Shown piece by piece: positions 1 through 9,341 of a stretch of 47,513 nucleotides of DNA. A program made the translations under genes and the position numbers. Position 1 is the first letter of the stretch. Every line of letters begins with the position of its first letter. Under the pieces are notes generated by a model. That model worked only from the letters and a program-made list of their open reading frames with translations, did not search any database and was not told where the DNA came from. The stretch comes from Deltaproteobacteria bacterium (GTDB taxonomy: Bacteria; Desulfobacterota; Binatia; HRBIN30; CADEER01): contig JAJCZJ010000009.1 of assembly GCA_029262455.1 (NCBI GenBank), forward strand, positions 1 through 47,513. The letters run 5' to 3'.

Positions 1-187
1 CGTCGGGCTGCGCAGAACGAAACCCGTCGAGGGCGATGCGCAGCTCGTCGCGTACCGGTTCCAATGCCGCGCGCAAGTCGCCAATGGCCGGCGGATGCAA
101 TCGGCGCCGTGCCTTCTCAAAAGCATCGACTGCCCGCAATACCGCAGGACCTAGGTTGCCTATCTGTTCGACGAATTTGGAAGGCAT
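1..187 (-). CDS. Unknown protein, N-terminal part only
   Basis: A reading frame starts with ATG at 187 and runs off the left edge of the window, giving about 62 residues that begin MPSKFVEQIGNLGPAVLRAV. The peptide is rich in Ala, Arg and Leu and looks helical. It has no signal peptide and no motif I recognise. The overlapping plus-strand frame in this region has shadow-like composition, so the minus frame is preferred. Function unknown; the remainder of the gene is outside the window. Confidence 0.5.
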   Translation of the reverse strand, partial: MPSKFVEQIGNLGPAVLRAVDAFEKARRRLHPPAIGDLRAALEPVRDELRIALDGFRSAQPD

Positions 188-527
188 AGTCGATTCAACA
201 CAAGACACAGCGCTGGCGGTACGTCAAAAGAGCCGCCAGTCGCGTCGTGCCGGCGCGACGATCTGGCACGATCCATACGGAGGGCGACGCTTACCGAGCC
301 GCGCACGAATTTCAACGGAAACCATGGAGGGGGGCTCCTCGCCGAGCCGCGCCCACCCCGATGTGACGTTGCTCGACAGGAGGTTTGCCCCTTCAGAGCG
401 AGTGCGGGATGGTTCGCAGTTGCGAGAAGTGATTAATCTGCCAGACAATGGAGTTACCGCGTGACGAATCCGATGCGAGGCAGTGGATCGTTGAGAACGG
501 CGCGGCAATTTCGAAGGAGAATTCAAA
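188..527. other. Intergenic region upstream of the DUF2855 gene
   Basis: About 340 bases lie between two outward-facing genes. It must carry promoters for both, but no convincing -35/-10 pair stands out by eye. Positions 324-353 hold a GC-rich motif related to the 45-bp array at the right edge of the window. A good Shine-Dalgarno (AAGGAG) sits just before the ATG at 528. Open frames here have shadow-like composition. Confidence 0.5.
324..353. repeat. Degenerate copy of the GGAGG...CCGAGCCGCG motif
   Basis: A purine-rich GGAGGGGGG run is followed by CTCCTC and then CCGAGCCGCG. The same order, a GGAGGGCGAGG-like arm then CCGAGCCGCG, occurs at about 29530-29555 and in every unit of the tandem array at 47373-47513. 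The arms can pair into a short hairpin. It is probably a dispersed intergenic repeat of this genome; the functional role is unknown. Confidence 0.4.
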
Positions 528-1619
528 ATGAGTGACCGCGCCCCGGCCGTCAATTTCTTGGTCAACAAGACCGATTGGAAGAGTCATTGCTTCGAGGAGG
601 TTGGTGTTCCCGAGCTGGCTGCGGGCGAGGTGCTCTTTCGCGTCGACCGTTTTGCGTTCACCGCCAACAACATCACCTATGCGGTCGCCGGCGACATGTT
701 GGGCTATTGGAACTTCTTCCCGGCGCCCGATGGATGGGGGCGACTGCCGACCATGGGGTTTGGCGACGTGATCGCCTCCTCCCATCCCGAGGTGGCGGAG
801 GGGACGCGGTGTTTCGGTTTTTATCCGATGTCGCGGTATCTCAAGGTGGAGCCGGGCGAAGTCAGCCCGACGCAGATCGTCGACGCCGCGGCGCACCGCA
901 AGGATCTCGCTCTGGCCTATAACCAGTACAGTCCGGTTGGGCGCGACGCGCTGTACGATGTCGAGCACGAAGACACTCTGATGCTGCTGCGCGGCCTGTT
1001 CATGACCTCGTTTCTCGCCGACGACTTTCTCGCCGACAACGACCACTACGGAGCCGAGTCGATCTTGATCTCGAGTGCATCGAGCAAGACATCCATTGCT
1101 CTAGGGCATTTGGTGCAACGTGGCGGGCGTGCGCGAGCAGTTGGCCTGACTTCAGATCGCAACCTAGAATTTGTCCGCGGGCTGGGGTGTTACGATCAGG
1201 TGATTACGTATGACGAAGTTGGGTCACTCGACCCGGCGAAAGCTGCGGTGATTGTCGATATGGCTGGCAACGGCCAGCTGATGCACACAATTCATTCGCA
1301 CTTCGGCGATAGCCTGAAGCACAGTTGCGCGATCGGCATGACGCACTGGGACGCTACGCCGAGTGCGGAAGCTCTGCCCGGGCCGACGCCGGAGTTCTTT
1401 TTCGCCCCATCGCAGATTCAAAAGCGAGTCGCCGACTGGGGAGCTTCGGTGCTGCAGGAGCGGCTCGTCGAGGCCTGGACGGGTTTCCGTTCGTTTGCCG
1501 ATACGTGGTTGGTTGTCCAGCGCGGGCAGGGGCGCAGCGCTGTCGAGCGGGTCTATATGAAAACGCTCAATGGCGAGACGCAGCCGCAGCATGGTCATGT
1601 CCTGAGCTTGTGGGACTGA
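528..1619 (+). CDS. DUF2855 family protein
   Basis: The 363-residue protein matches the DUF2855 family in length and in its N-terminal pattern, with an FRVDRFAFTANNITYAVAGD stretch and a GFGDV segment. The family resembles medium-chain dehydrogenases/reductases: an N-terminal GroES-like part followed by a Rossmann-like part (around residues 180-250, with SSASSKTSIALGHL and IVDMAGNG). No zinc ligands typical of alcohol dehydrogenases are evident. The start is ATG 528, supported by AAGGAG eight bases upstream. It stands alone, convergent with yjbQ. The family has no firmly established reaction; a quinone- or enoyl-reductase-like role is inference from fold only. Confidence 0.85.
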   Translation: MSDRAPAVNFLVNKTDWKSHCFEEVGVPELAAGEVLFRVDRFAFTANNITYAVAGDMLGYWNFFPAPDGWGRLPTMGFGDVIASSHPEVAEGTRCFGFYPMSRYLKVEPGEVSPTQIVDAAAHRKDLALAYNQYSPVGRDALYDVEHEDTLMLLRGLFMTSFLADDFLADNDHYGAESILISSASSKTSIALGHLVQRGGRARAVGLTSDRNLEFVRGLGCYDQVITYDEVGSLDPAKAAVIVDMAGNGQLMHTIHSHFGDSLKHSCAIGMTHWDATPSAEALPGPTPEFFFAPSQIQKRVADWGASVLQERLVEAWTGFRSFADTWLVVQRGQGRSAVERVYMKTLNGETQPQHGHVLSLWD

Positions 1620-1665
1620 ATCGGGCGGACGCCTTGCAGCGCCAGCTCTGTTTCTCAGCGGACCG

Positions 1666-2076
1666 CTAGGCGATGTGGAGGACGATCGTCCTCTCGCCCC
1701 TGAACCGCCGATGCTCCCACAGATAGATGCCCTGCCAGGTACCGAGTGCCAATCGGCCGCCGACGAAGGGGATGGAGAGAGAGGCTGAGGTCAGCGCCGA
1801 CTTGATGTGGGCCGGCATGTCGTCGGGACCCTCGGCGTTGTGGGTGTAGAGGGGATCGTTCTCGGGCACCAGCCGGTTGAGCCAGGATTCGAGATCGCGG
1901 CAGACAGCCGGGTCCGCGTTTTCCTGGATCGTTAGGCTAGCCGAGGTGTGCTGGATGAAGACGGTGCAGAGTCCGTCCTCGATTCCGCAACCTTGGACTG
2001 CCTGGTCTACGAGCGGCGTGATCTCGTGAAGCCCCTGTCCACCGACATGGCAGGAGAGTCGGTGGACGGGGCTCAC
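1666..2076 (-). CDS. yjbQ: YjbQ / UPF0047 family protein
   Basis: The 136-residue protein has the family's conserved histidine-containing blocks: QHTSAS around residue 43, HN...DDMPAHIKS at 79-92 and GTWQGIYLWEHR at 112-123. YjbQ proteins are small trimers with a metal-binding, phosphate-accommodating pocket. Some have weak thiamine phosphate synthase activity, which gives the name secondary thiamine-phosphate synthase; the true cellular role is not settled. The start is GTG at 2076, 16 bases downstream of the BI-1 gene, so the two are probably co-transcribed. No thiamine gene is nearby to support a vitamin role. Confidence 0.9.
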   Translation of the reverse strand: MSPVHRLSCHVGGQGLHEITPLVDQAVQGCGIEDGLCTVFIQHTSASLTIQENADPAVCRDLESWLNRLVPENDPLYTHNAEGPDDMPAHIKSALTSASLSIPFVGGRLALGTWQGIYLWEHRRFRGERTIVLHIA

Positions 2077-2092
2077 GGTAGATTGTGAAGTG

Positions 2093-2794
2093 CTAGTCGC
2101 GCGAGTTCAGGAAAAAGCTCAGGACATACCAGAACATCAACGCGACGGAGGCGAAGAGCTCCAACGCGGCGCCGACGTGTCGGTCTTCTGGGAAGTGATG
2201 AATCACGTTTGAAGTGTCGTAGAGGATGGCTGTGCCGGCAAAGCCGATCATGCCGACCGAGAACCAAGTCCCCATGTGGAATCCGAACATCACCGAGCCA
2301 ACGATCATCAAGATTGCAACGATTCCACCCCAACGCAGAAACGCTCCCAAGAAGGAGAAGTCGGTTCGCACGGAGAACGCGACGGCGGTCAGTCCTGCGA
2401 AGCCGACTAGCGTCACGGTCGCGGCGCTTTGGATTGCGCCCGGTGCCACTGTGTTGGCGATGAACAGGAGCGGTACGAAGATGATCGACTCGGCGAGGAC
2501 GAATCCTCCGAGAGCGGCGTATTGAACTCCGACGGATTCGGACGTATGGGCCGCGCGGCTGGCGACCCAGCTGGTGACCATGAAGGCTCCCAGAACGAGT
2601 AGCCAGCTGGTCCCGAGCATGGCGCTCGCCATGGTCTCCGCCAAGCCACTCTTGAAGTAGTAGAGCTCAAGGAGGGTGAAAGCGGTTACGGCACCGAACA
2701 GGTGACTATAGGTGCGGGTGATGAAATCCGCGCGCGAGCTGCCGCGTGCCCTGACTCCGCTTGCGGAGTCGCCTGTATAGTACTGATCACTCAT
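2093..2794 (-). CDS. Bax inhibitor-1 / YccA family membrane protein
   Basis: The 233-residue protein has about seven hydrophobic segments and a hydrophilic N-terminus containing an RTYSHLFGAV block typical of bacterial BI-1 proteins. The C-terminal half holds the family's acidic positions within membrane segments (LYDTSNVIHHF and ALELFASVALMFW). Members act as inner-membrane calcium or proton leak channels (BsYetJ) or modulate FtsH proteolysis (YccA). Which applies here cannot be told. The start at 2794 has GAGGA upstream. It is the first gene of a two-gene unit with yjbQ and is divergent from the RND efflux operon. Confidence 0.9.
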   Translation of the reverse strand: MSDQYYTGDSASGVRARGSSRADFITRTYSHLFGAVTAFTLLELYYFKSGLAETMASAMLGTSWLLVLGAFMVTSWVASRAAHTSESVGVQYAALGGFVLAESIIFVPLLFIANTVAPGAIQSAATVTLVGFAGLTAVAFSVRTDFSFLGAFLRWGGIVAILMIVGSVMFGFHMGTWFSVGMIGFAGTAILYDTSNVIHHFPEDRHVGAALELFASVALMFWYVLSFFLNSRD

Positions 2795-2892
2795 GGAAGT
2801 TCCTCATATTGTGTATCCGTGAATCGTAGCACGGAATGACTGCGAGGGGAAAAGGGCGAATTGATGCCCGGCAGAGCCTCGGCGGTCGTTGC

Positions 2893-2904
2893 ATCGGCGC
2901 CGAT
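2893..2904. promoter_or_regulatory. 12-bp perfect palindrome before the RND operon
   Basis: ATCGGCGCCGAT is a perfect inverted repeat 37 bases upstream of the adaptor start, inside the 147-bp divergent region with the BI-1 gene. Its position fits an operator for either promoter. It does not match the AATCGGATT repeats upstream of the TetR gene beyond the shared ATCGG core. Chance occurrence in GC-rich DNA is possible. Confidence 0.25.
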
Positions 2905-2941
2905 TGGTCGCCATTGTTCTCTTTCTCGCCGGGGCGGAGTG

Positions 2942-4126
2942 ATGAAGAAGAGCAAGCTAATTTCTTTTGCCGTAACGATAGTGGCCCTGGCGGTGCTGGT
3001 GTTCTCCCTCTGGTTGGTGCGGACTTCTCCCGAGGCGCTGGCCGATCGCGAGCGGCAAACGGCGGCTTCGGAGCCTCTCGCGGAGCTGCGGGAATCGCCC
3101 CCGTCGGTAACGGTGGATACCTTCGTGGTGCGAACTTCGACGGCCGCTACAGCTGTCGAGGTCGCAGGCGTCCTGGCACCCGTTCGCTCGGTTGCGGTGG
3201 GAGCTGATGTTGCGGGCAAAGTCGTTGAAGTCTTGGCCGAAGAGCACACGCCGGTTGCCAAAGGCGAGGTCATCCTACGCCTCGATCCGGCCCTCCCGCT
3301 GGTCGCGGTTGAGCTGGCACGGGCAGCGCAGCAGGTGGCGCAGGCGACCTTGAGGCAGGCGCGTTCGGAGTTGAGCAGGCAACAGGACCTTGCCCGGCGT
3401 GGCATCGCGTCCGCTGTCGAGCTCGAGCGAGTCCAGACCGATTCGAGTCGTGCCACCGCGGAGGTTGCCCGGGCAGCGGCGCAACGACTCGATGCCACGA
3501 CGCGCCTGGAGAAGACGCAAATCGTTGCTCCCTTCGATTCAGTCGTCACGTTTCTCGACCTCGAGCCCGGAGCCTACGTTTCGCCCGGCCAGACGATTGC
3601 CGAGGTCATGGATCTCTCCGAGCTTGAAATCGAGATCGGCGTTAGCGATCGCGAGATCGGGACCCTCAGCGAAGGGCAGCAGGTCGTCGTTTTGGTGGAC
3701 GTTTTCGCCGGCGAGAAATTCGCTGGGACTATCCATCGTGTCGGGAGAGCGCCTGATGCTCAAACTCGGCGCTACCCGGTGCCCGTGCGTCTTGCGAACA
3801 CTGCAACGCGACTATTGCCCGGAATGCTCGCGACCGTACAGCTCGACATCGGCGGGGGGGATGCGTTGCGCGTTCCCCGCCGGGCCATACAGCAGGAGTT
3901 TGATCTCGACTATGTCTTTGAGATCGTCGGCGAAGCCGCCGAGTCTGGTGACTCGCAGGGGACGGTGGTGAAGCGGCGCGTGACGACGACCCGCGTCGCT
4001 TTTCGACCGGACGTTGTCGACATTACCTCTGGTCTGTCCGGCGGTGAGCGGATCGCGACAACCGGGGTTCGGGAGCTGCGTGACGGCCTGAAGGTTCGTT
4101 TCCGGGATCGTGAGGCTCGCCTTTGA
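2942..4126 (+). CDS. RND efflux periplasmic adaptor (membrane fusion protein)
   Basis: From ATG 2942 the protein has 394 residues. An upstream in-frame ATG at 2861 would add 27 residues before the signal anchor, so the MKKSK start with a GGAG just upstream is preferred. A hydrophobic anchor covers residues 5-22. A biotinyl/lipoyl-like half-motif (AVGADVAGKVVEVLAEEHTP) is followed by a long Ala/Arg/Gln-rich coiled hairpin, the second lipoyl half, then the beta-barrel and membrane-proximal domain (VSDREIG, LLPGMLATV). The adaptor bridges the inner-membrane pump to an outer-membrane channel. The stop overlaps the pump start by four bases. No TolC-type gene is present in the window. Confidence 0.95.
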   Translation: MKKSKLISFAVTIVALAVLVFSLWLVRTSPEALADRERQTAASEPLAELRESPPSVTVDTFVVRTSTAATAVEVAGVLAPVRSVAVGADVAGKVVEVLAEEHTPVAKGEVILRLDPALPLVAVELARAAQQVAQATLRQARSELSRQQDLARRGIASAVELERVQTDSSRATAEVARAAAQRLDATTRLEKTQIVAPFDSVVTFLDLEPGAYVSPGQTIAEVMDLSELEIEIGVSDREIGTLSEGQQVVVLVDVFAGEKFAGTIHRVGRAPDAQTRRYPVPVRLANTATRLLPGMLATVQLDIGGGDALRVPRRAIQQEFDLDYVFEIVGEAAESGDSQGTVVKRRVTTTRVAFRPDVVDITSGLSGGERIATTGVRELRDGLKVRFRDREARL

Positions 4127-7100
4127 GTCTACCCAGCTTCAGCGTACGCCAGGCGGTCCTGGTCAACGTCCTGTTCTTCGTATGCGTCTTCGGTGGACTC
4201 GCCGCCTACAGTCGCATTCCGGTCGAGTACTGGCAGGAGGTCGTCCTCAATACGGTCAACCTGACGACGGTATGGAGTGGGGCGTCGGCAGAGGAAGTTG
4301 AGCGACTGGTCACCCAGAAACTCGAGGAAGAGCTACAGTCAGTTGCTGACATCAAGGAGATGCGATCGGTATCATCGGCGAATTTGTCGTCGATCGTGAT
4401 CGACTTCAATGAGGATCTCGACCAGATCGAGTACGAGGGTGCCGTCAACGATGTGAGGGCGGCGATCGATCGGGTTCGCGATCTTCCCGACGCCGCTGAG
4501 GAAACGACACTCTTCGAGGTGACGGTTTCCGAGGTGACGCCGGCCGTTTTGGTCGCGGTTGTCGATACCCAGGGGGTCGGGATCGTAGCCCTGCGTGAGA
4601 TTGCGCGCGAGGTGGAAGACCGCGTTGGCGACATACCCGGGGTGCGTCGAGCGGAGATCCTCGGTGACCGGGAGCGTGAGGTCCGGGTGCTGATCGATCG
4701 GGACGTTTCCGCCCGCTACGGCGTAACGGTGCCGGAGGTGGCTGCGCGGATTCGGCAACAGAATCTCAACGTCCCTGCCGGTACGTTCGAATCGGACGAT
4801 ATCGAAGCGACGCTGCGCGCGCGGGGAGACTATCAAGATTTCGGTCAACTGCTTGCGACTGTCGTGCGTGAGAGCTCAGACGGAACGTATGTTCGGTTGG
4901 GTGACATCGCCCGGCTCGAGGGAGGTTTGGAGAAGCGGCTCATCGCCACCCGCTACAACGGGCAACCGGCGTTCCTCGTCAATGTAACGAAACAATCGGG
5001 GACCGATGTGATCCAGCTGTCCGGCCGCATCGGCGCTTGGATGCAGGACTACGGACGCGACCTGCCGGAAGGAGTCGAGCTGCACAAGACTCTCGACGCG
5101 GCGAGCTTCGTCGAGCCGCGTATGCGTGTGCTCGGGGAAAACTTGGTCAGCGGAATCATCTTGGTCATGCTCATGCTGTGGGCGACGATCGGATTTCGCA
5201 ATGCTCTGCTGACGGTGATCGCGATACCGTTCTCGTTCTTGACGGCGCTGATGTTTTTTCCGCTCGGCGACATCACGATCAATTCGACGACGCTGATGGG
5301 GATGTTGCTGGTCTCGGGGATGTTGGTGGACGATGCGATCATCGTTCTCGAGAACATCTACTCGCACATCGAGCGCGGCGCGCCGTTGCGCGACGCGGTC
5401 GTCAAGGGTGCGGAAGAGGTGGCCTGGCCGGTGGTGGCAGCGGTTACGACGACTTGTGCCGCGTTCGGTCCCTTGCTGTTCGTCGGTGGAACCGCTGGGA
5501 AATTCGTCGCGATCTTGCCAAAGGCCGTGTTGATTTGTCTGATGGCGTCCCTGTTCGAGTGCCTGGTGATTTTGCCTGCGCACTACATGGACTTCGGTAG
5601 CCGCACGGCGCGAGCCACGGGCGAATCCACGGGACTGTTCGCGCGATTTTTCTCCTGGCCAGGCCGTCTCGTCGTGCGGATGAGGGAGGGGTATGCACGT
5701 GCGCTAGATGTCGTTCTAGCGCATCGAGGTTCGTTCGGACTGTTGACCATCGCCGTGTTTGTTCTCGCCTATGGTGCATGGGGGCATTTGCGGCTCGAAC
5801 TGTTTCCGGGGGAGTTCGACAACTTCAACGTACTGATCGAGACCCCACCGGGTTATAGCCTGGATCAGACTGAGCGTGTTGTGACGGCGGTCGAACAGGA
5901 ACTCGTACCGCTGCTCGGCGACGGGGTCTCCGATTTTGCGTCGACCATCGGCGCCAGTGTCGCTTCCAATTACGATCGTGTTACGGGGCCGAATGTTTCC
6001 CGCACTTTCTTGATCATGGAACCGACTGTCGAGAATCGGAAGCGACCCGAGGGACTGCTGTTTCGGGTGCGTGACCGCCTCGATGCTTATCGACGAGAAA
6101 ACGATGCCGATTTTGCCGAGCTGCGCGTCGCCGCGGAGCAGGACGGGCCGCCGGTTGGACCGCCGGTTGAAGTGCGCATCCAAGCGGAAGATTACGGCGT
6201 CGCCAAGGCGGTTGCGTCGGAGATGACGGCCTATTTGCGGAGCGTTCCCGGTGTCTACAACGTCGAAGACAATCTAGAGCTCGGCTCCGAGGAAGTGCGG
6301 CTCGTCATCGACGAGGAGCGTGCGGCGCGGCACGGACTGCGTTTTCAGGACTTGGCGCAGGCGCTGCAAGGGGCCAATGACGGTCTCGTTGCTTCGAGCT
6401 TTCGCGATCCCAAGCGCAATGAGGACACAGACATCCGCGTCATGCTGGAAGAAGCCGACCGCCGCGGACTACAGGATTTGCTGGACATTGAGGTTCGGAC
6501 GCCAGGTGGCTACTTGGTGCGTCTGCGCGACGTGGCGGACATCGATGTCGGGCGCGGCTACTTGTCGTATCGGCGTTACGATGGTCAACGGACAGTGAGT
6601 GTGTTTGCCGAAGTCGATGACGTGCTGGCGACATCTTTCGGGGTGAACACCCAACTGAGCGGCCGTTTTGCGGATGTCGAACGTCGGTATCCCGGTGTTC
6701 GGGTCGTGTTCGGCGGAGAGTTTGCCGAGACCGAGAAGTCGTTCGGCGCTGTCGTGGCGGTGTTTCCGATCGCGTTGTTGTCGATCTATATGATTCTCGC
6801 GGCGTTGTTCCGCAGCTACCTACAACCGCTCGTCGTCACCGTCGCCATCCCATTTGCGTTTGTCGGCGTGGTCGCGGGCGTGACCCTCCTCGGGTACAGC
6901 GTGACGTTCCTGCTGTTCTACGCGATGGTCGGATTGACCGGCGTTGTCGTGAACGATTCGCTGGTCATGGTCGACTTCGTAAACAAGGCGCGCGCGGAGG
7001 GAATGCCTGTTCTCGAAGCAGTGCGGCAGTCAGGCATCCGCCGCTTTCGGCCGATTCTGCTGACCACGTTGACGACGGTGGTGGCTCTCTTGCCCATGGC

Positions 7101-7341
7101 CCTGGGGTTGCAGGGAGCGTCAAAAACCTACGGTCCATTCGCCGCGTCGATCGCCTTCGGTTTGTTCGTGGCAATGATCGGCACACTCTTCGTGGTGCCC
7201 CTGGCGTACATGTCGCTGATCGTCTGGCAGGAGCGGCTGGGCCGGGTAGGGCGGGCGGTTGCGTCGCGTTTCGCCGGTCTGCGGGGCAGCCATGGGGCGA
7301 CGGCGGGTGGCTCAAAAAGAGCTGTAAAGTCGGCGAATTAG
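4123..7341 (+). CDS. RND efflux transporter permease
   Basis: The 1072-residue protein has the AcrB/HAE-type architecture: a first membrane helix (RQAVLVNVLFFVCVFGGLAA), a large periplasmic loop, helices 2-6, an intracellular loop, and a second repeat of the same plan. The helix-4 proton-relay aspartates are seen as D403-D404 in GMLVDDAIIVLENI, and helix 10 carries GVVVNDSLVMVDF. It uses proton-motive force to export a substrate together with the adaptor encoded just upstream. Start: TTG at 4123 overlaps the adaptor stop as TTGA, giving translational coupling. Substrate unknown; sequence features fit a hydrophobic/drug exporter rather than a CusA-type metal pump. Confidence 0.95.
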   Translation: MSLPSFSVRQAVLVNVLFFVCVFGGLAAYSRIPVEYWQEVVLNTVNLTTVWSGASAEEVERLVTQKLEEELQSVADIKEMRSVSSANLSSIVIDFNEDLDQIEYEGAVNDVRAAIDRVRDLPDAAEETTLFEVTVSEVTPAVLVAVVDTQGVGIVALREIAREVEDRVGDIPGVRRAEILGDREREVRVLIDRDVSARYGVTVPEVAARIRQQNLNVPAGTFESDDIEATLRARGDYQDFGQLLATVVRESSDGTYVRLGDIARLEGGLEKRLIATRYNGQPAFLVNVTKQSGTDVIQLSGRIGAWMQDYGRDLPEGVELHKTLDAASFVEPRMRVLGENLVSGIILVMLMLWATIGFRNALLTVIAIPFSFLTALMFFPLGDITINSTTLMGMLLVSGMLVDDAIIVLENIYSHIERGAPLRDAVVKGAEEVAWPVVAAVTTTCAAFGPLLFVGGTAGKFVAILPKAVLICLMASLFECLVILPAHYMDFGSRTARATGESTGLFARFFSWPGRLVVRMREGYARALDVVLAHRGSFGLLTIAVFVLAYGAWGHLRLELFPGEFDNFNVLIETPPGYSLDQTERVVTAVEQELVPLLGDGVSDFASTIGASVASNYDRVTGPNVSRTFLIMEPTVENRKRPEGLLFRVRDRLDAYRRENDADFAELRVAAEQDGPPVGPPVEVRIQAEDYGVAKAVASEMTAYLRSVPGVYNVEDNLELGSEEVRLVIDEERAARHGLRFQDLAQALQGANDGLVASSFRDPKRNEDTDIRVMLEEADRRGLQDLLDIEVRTPGGYLVRLRDVADIDVGRGYLSYRRYDGQRTVSVFAEVDDVLATSFGVNTQLSGRFADVERRYPGVRVVFGGEFAETEKSFGAVVAVFPIALLSIYMILAALFRSYLQPLVVTVAIPFAFVGVVAGVTLLGYSVTFLLFYAMVGLTGVVVNDSLVMVDFVNKARAEGMPVLEAVRQSGIRRFRPILLTTLTTVVALLPMALGLQGASKTYGPFAASIAFGLFVAMIGTLFVVPLAYMSLIVWQERLGRVGRAVASRFAGLRGSHGATAGGSKRAVKSAN

Positions 7342-7360
7342 GGCTGTGGCAGGAGAAATC

Positions 7361-7414
7361 TGCAATTCGGACTGGACAGTGCGAATCGGATTGGCTAAGA
7401 ATGCGAATCGGATT
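7361..7414. promoter_or_regulatory. Triple direct repeat, candidate TetR operator
   Basis: Two identical 13-mers TGCGAATCGGATT lie at 7380-7392 and 7402-7414, exactly 22 bp apart, about two helical turns. A third degenerate copy (TGCAATTCGGACT) begins at 7361. Each perfect copy contains AATC-G-GATT, itself a palindrome. The cluster lies between the RND permease stop and the TetR gene, 23 bases before its ATG. This is what an autoregulatory operator of a dimeric repressor would look like. Binding is inferred, not shown. Confidence 0.45.
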
Positions 7415-7437
7415 CTGGTTTTGATTTGCGAGACACG

Positions 7438-8130
7438 ATGGAAGCTGCCGAACGCGTTCAATTGACATCGGTTTCGGGCCCGAAGCAGGCTCGGAGCGAG
7501 AAGACGTTGTACCGCATCCTCGAGGCGGCGGAAGCGCTCATTGCCGAGCAGGGGTTGGCGGGTCTTTCGATTCCGGAAGTGGCGCGCCGCGCGCAGTCTT
7601 CTGTCGGTGGCTTTTACGCCCGCTTTCGCGACAAGAACGAGCTGTTGCGCGCCCTCGAGGAACGGCACTTTCGGCATCTTTCGGCGCACCTCGACGCGGT
7701 TTCCGATGCGTCTCGCTGGGAGAACGCGACGGCTGCGGAGATCGTTCGCGGGGCTGTCGATGAGTTGGTGGATATCACCAATCAGGATCGCCACATGGTC
7801 TTGGCGTTTCTGTTTCGCTCGATTCAGGATCCGCGCATTCGCGAGGATGCGCTGCGATTCCGTCACGAAGTCGAGGATCGAATCCGCGGACTGCTGTTGG
7901 ACCACGCCGATGGCTTCGACCATCCCGATCCGAGTTTGGCGATCGATCTCGGCATCCAGGTCGCGTTTGCATTGATGCAGCAACACGTGTTGCTCGAAGC
8001 GACGCAGGCCGGTGGTCGGACCTTGTCGGACAAGGAACTGAAAGCCGAGATCACGAGTGTTTTTTTACGCTACGTCGGAATTAGAGAAGCGGTTGAGGAC
8101 GACGAACGGCGCGTTGCGCCAAACGATTGA
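7438..8130 (+). CDS. TetR/AcrR family transcriptional regulator
   Basis: The protein has 230 residues from ATG 7438; an in-frame TTG at 7426 is an alternative start four codons earlier. The N-terminal helix-turn-helix is clear: ILEAAEALIAEQGLAGLSIP then EVARRAQSSVGGFYARFRDK and NELLRALEERHF. The C-terminal half is a helical ligand-binding domain of ordinary length for the family. It is followed after 19 bases by the diiron-protein gene and preceded by the RND operon. It could therefore repress either unit; candidate operators at 7361-7414 suggest autoregulation of its own transcript. Confidence 0.93.
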   Translation: MEAAERVQLTSVSGPKQARSEKTLYRILEAAEALIAEQGLAGLSIPEVARRAQSSVGGFYARFRDKNELLRALEERHFRHLSAHLDAVSDASRWENATAAEIVRGAVDELVDITNQDRHMVLAFLFRSIQDPRIREDALRFRHEVEDRIRGLLLDHADGFDHPDPSLAIDLGIQVAFALMQQHVLLEATQAGGRTLSDKELKAEITSVFLRYVGIREAVEDDERRVAPND

Positions 8131-8149
8131 TTGCTAGCTGGAGGAAACG

Positions 8150-9259
<1,110 letters not shown>

Positions 9260-9287
9260 CTCTTGACGAGTACCGTCTCGACTCAAT

Positions 9288-9323
9288 GGCGCTACCCGGC
9301 GCAGATTTGCGCTGGGTAGCGCC
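9288..9323 (+). terminator. Strong hairpin between diiron gene and MFS gene
   Basis: GGCGCTACCC (9288-9297) pairs perfectly with GGGTAGCGCC (9314-9323), and inner bases extend the stem to about 15 bp with a six-base loop (9303-9308). No U-tract follows, so it may be an intercistronic mRNA-stabilising stem or a Rho-assisted terminator rather than a classical intrinsic terminator. It ends 18 bases before the MFS start. Confidence 0.55.
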
Positions 9324-9341
9324 GTTCATCGAGGGCGAAGT

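Noticed and set aside
36-464. Plus-strand frame of 142 residues at the left edge
   Set aside because: Arg/Ser/Thr-rich shadow composition, no ribosome-binding site, and it overlaps a better minus-strand frame with an ATG at 187.
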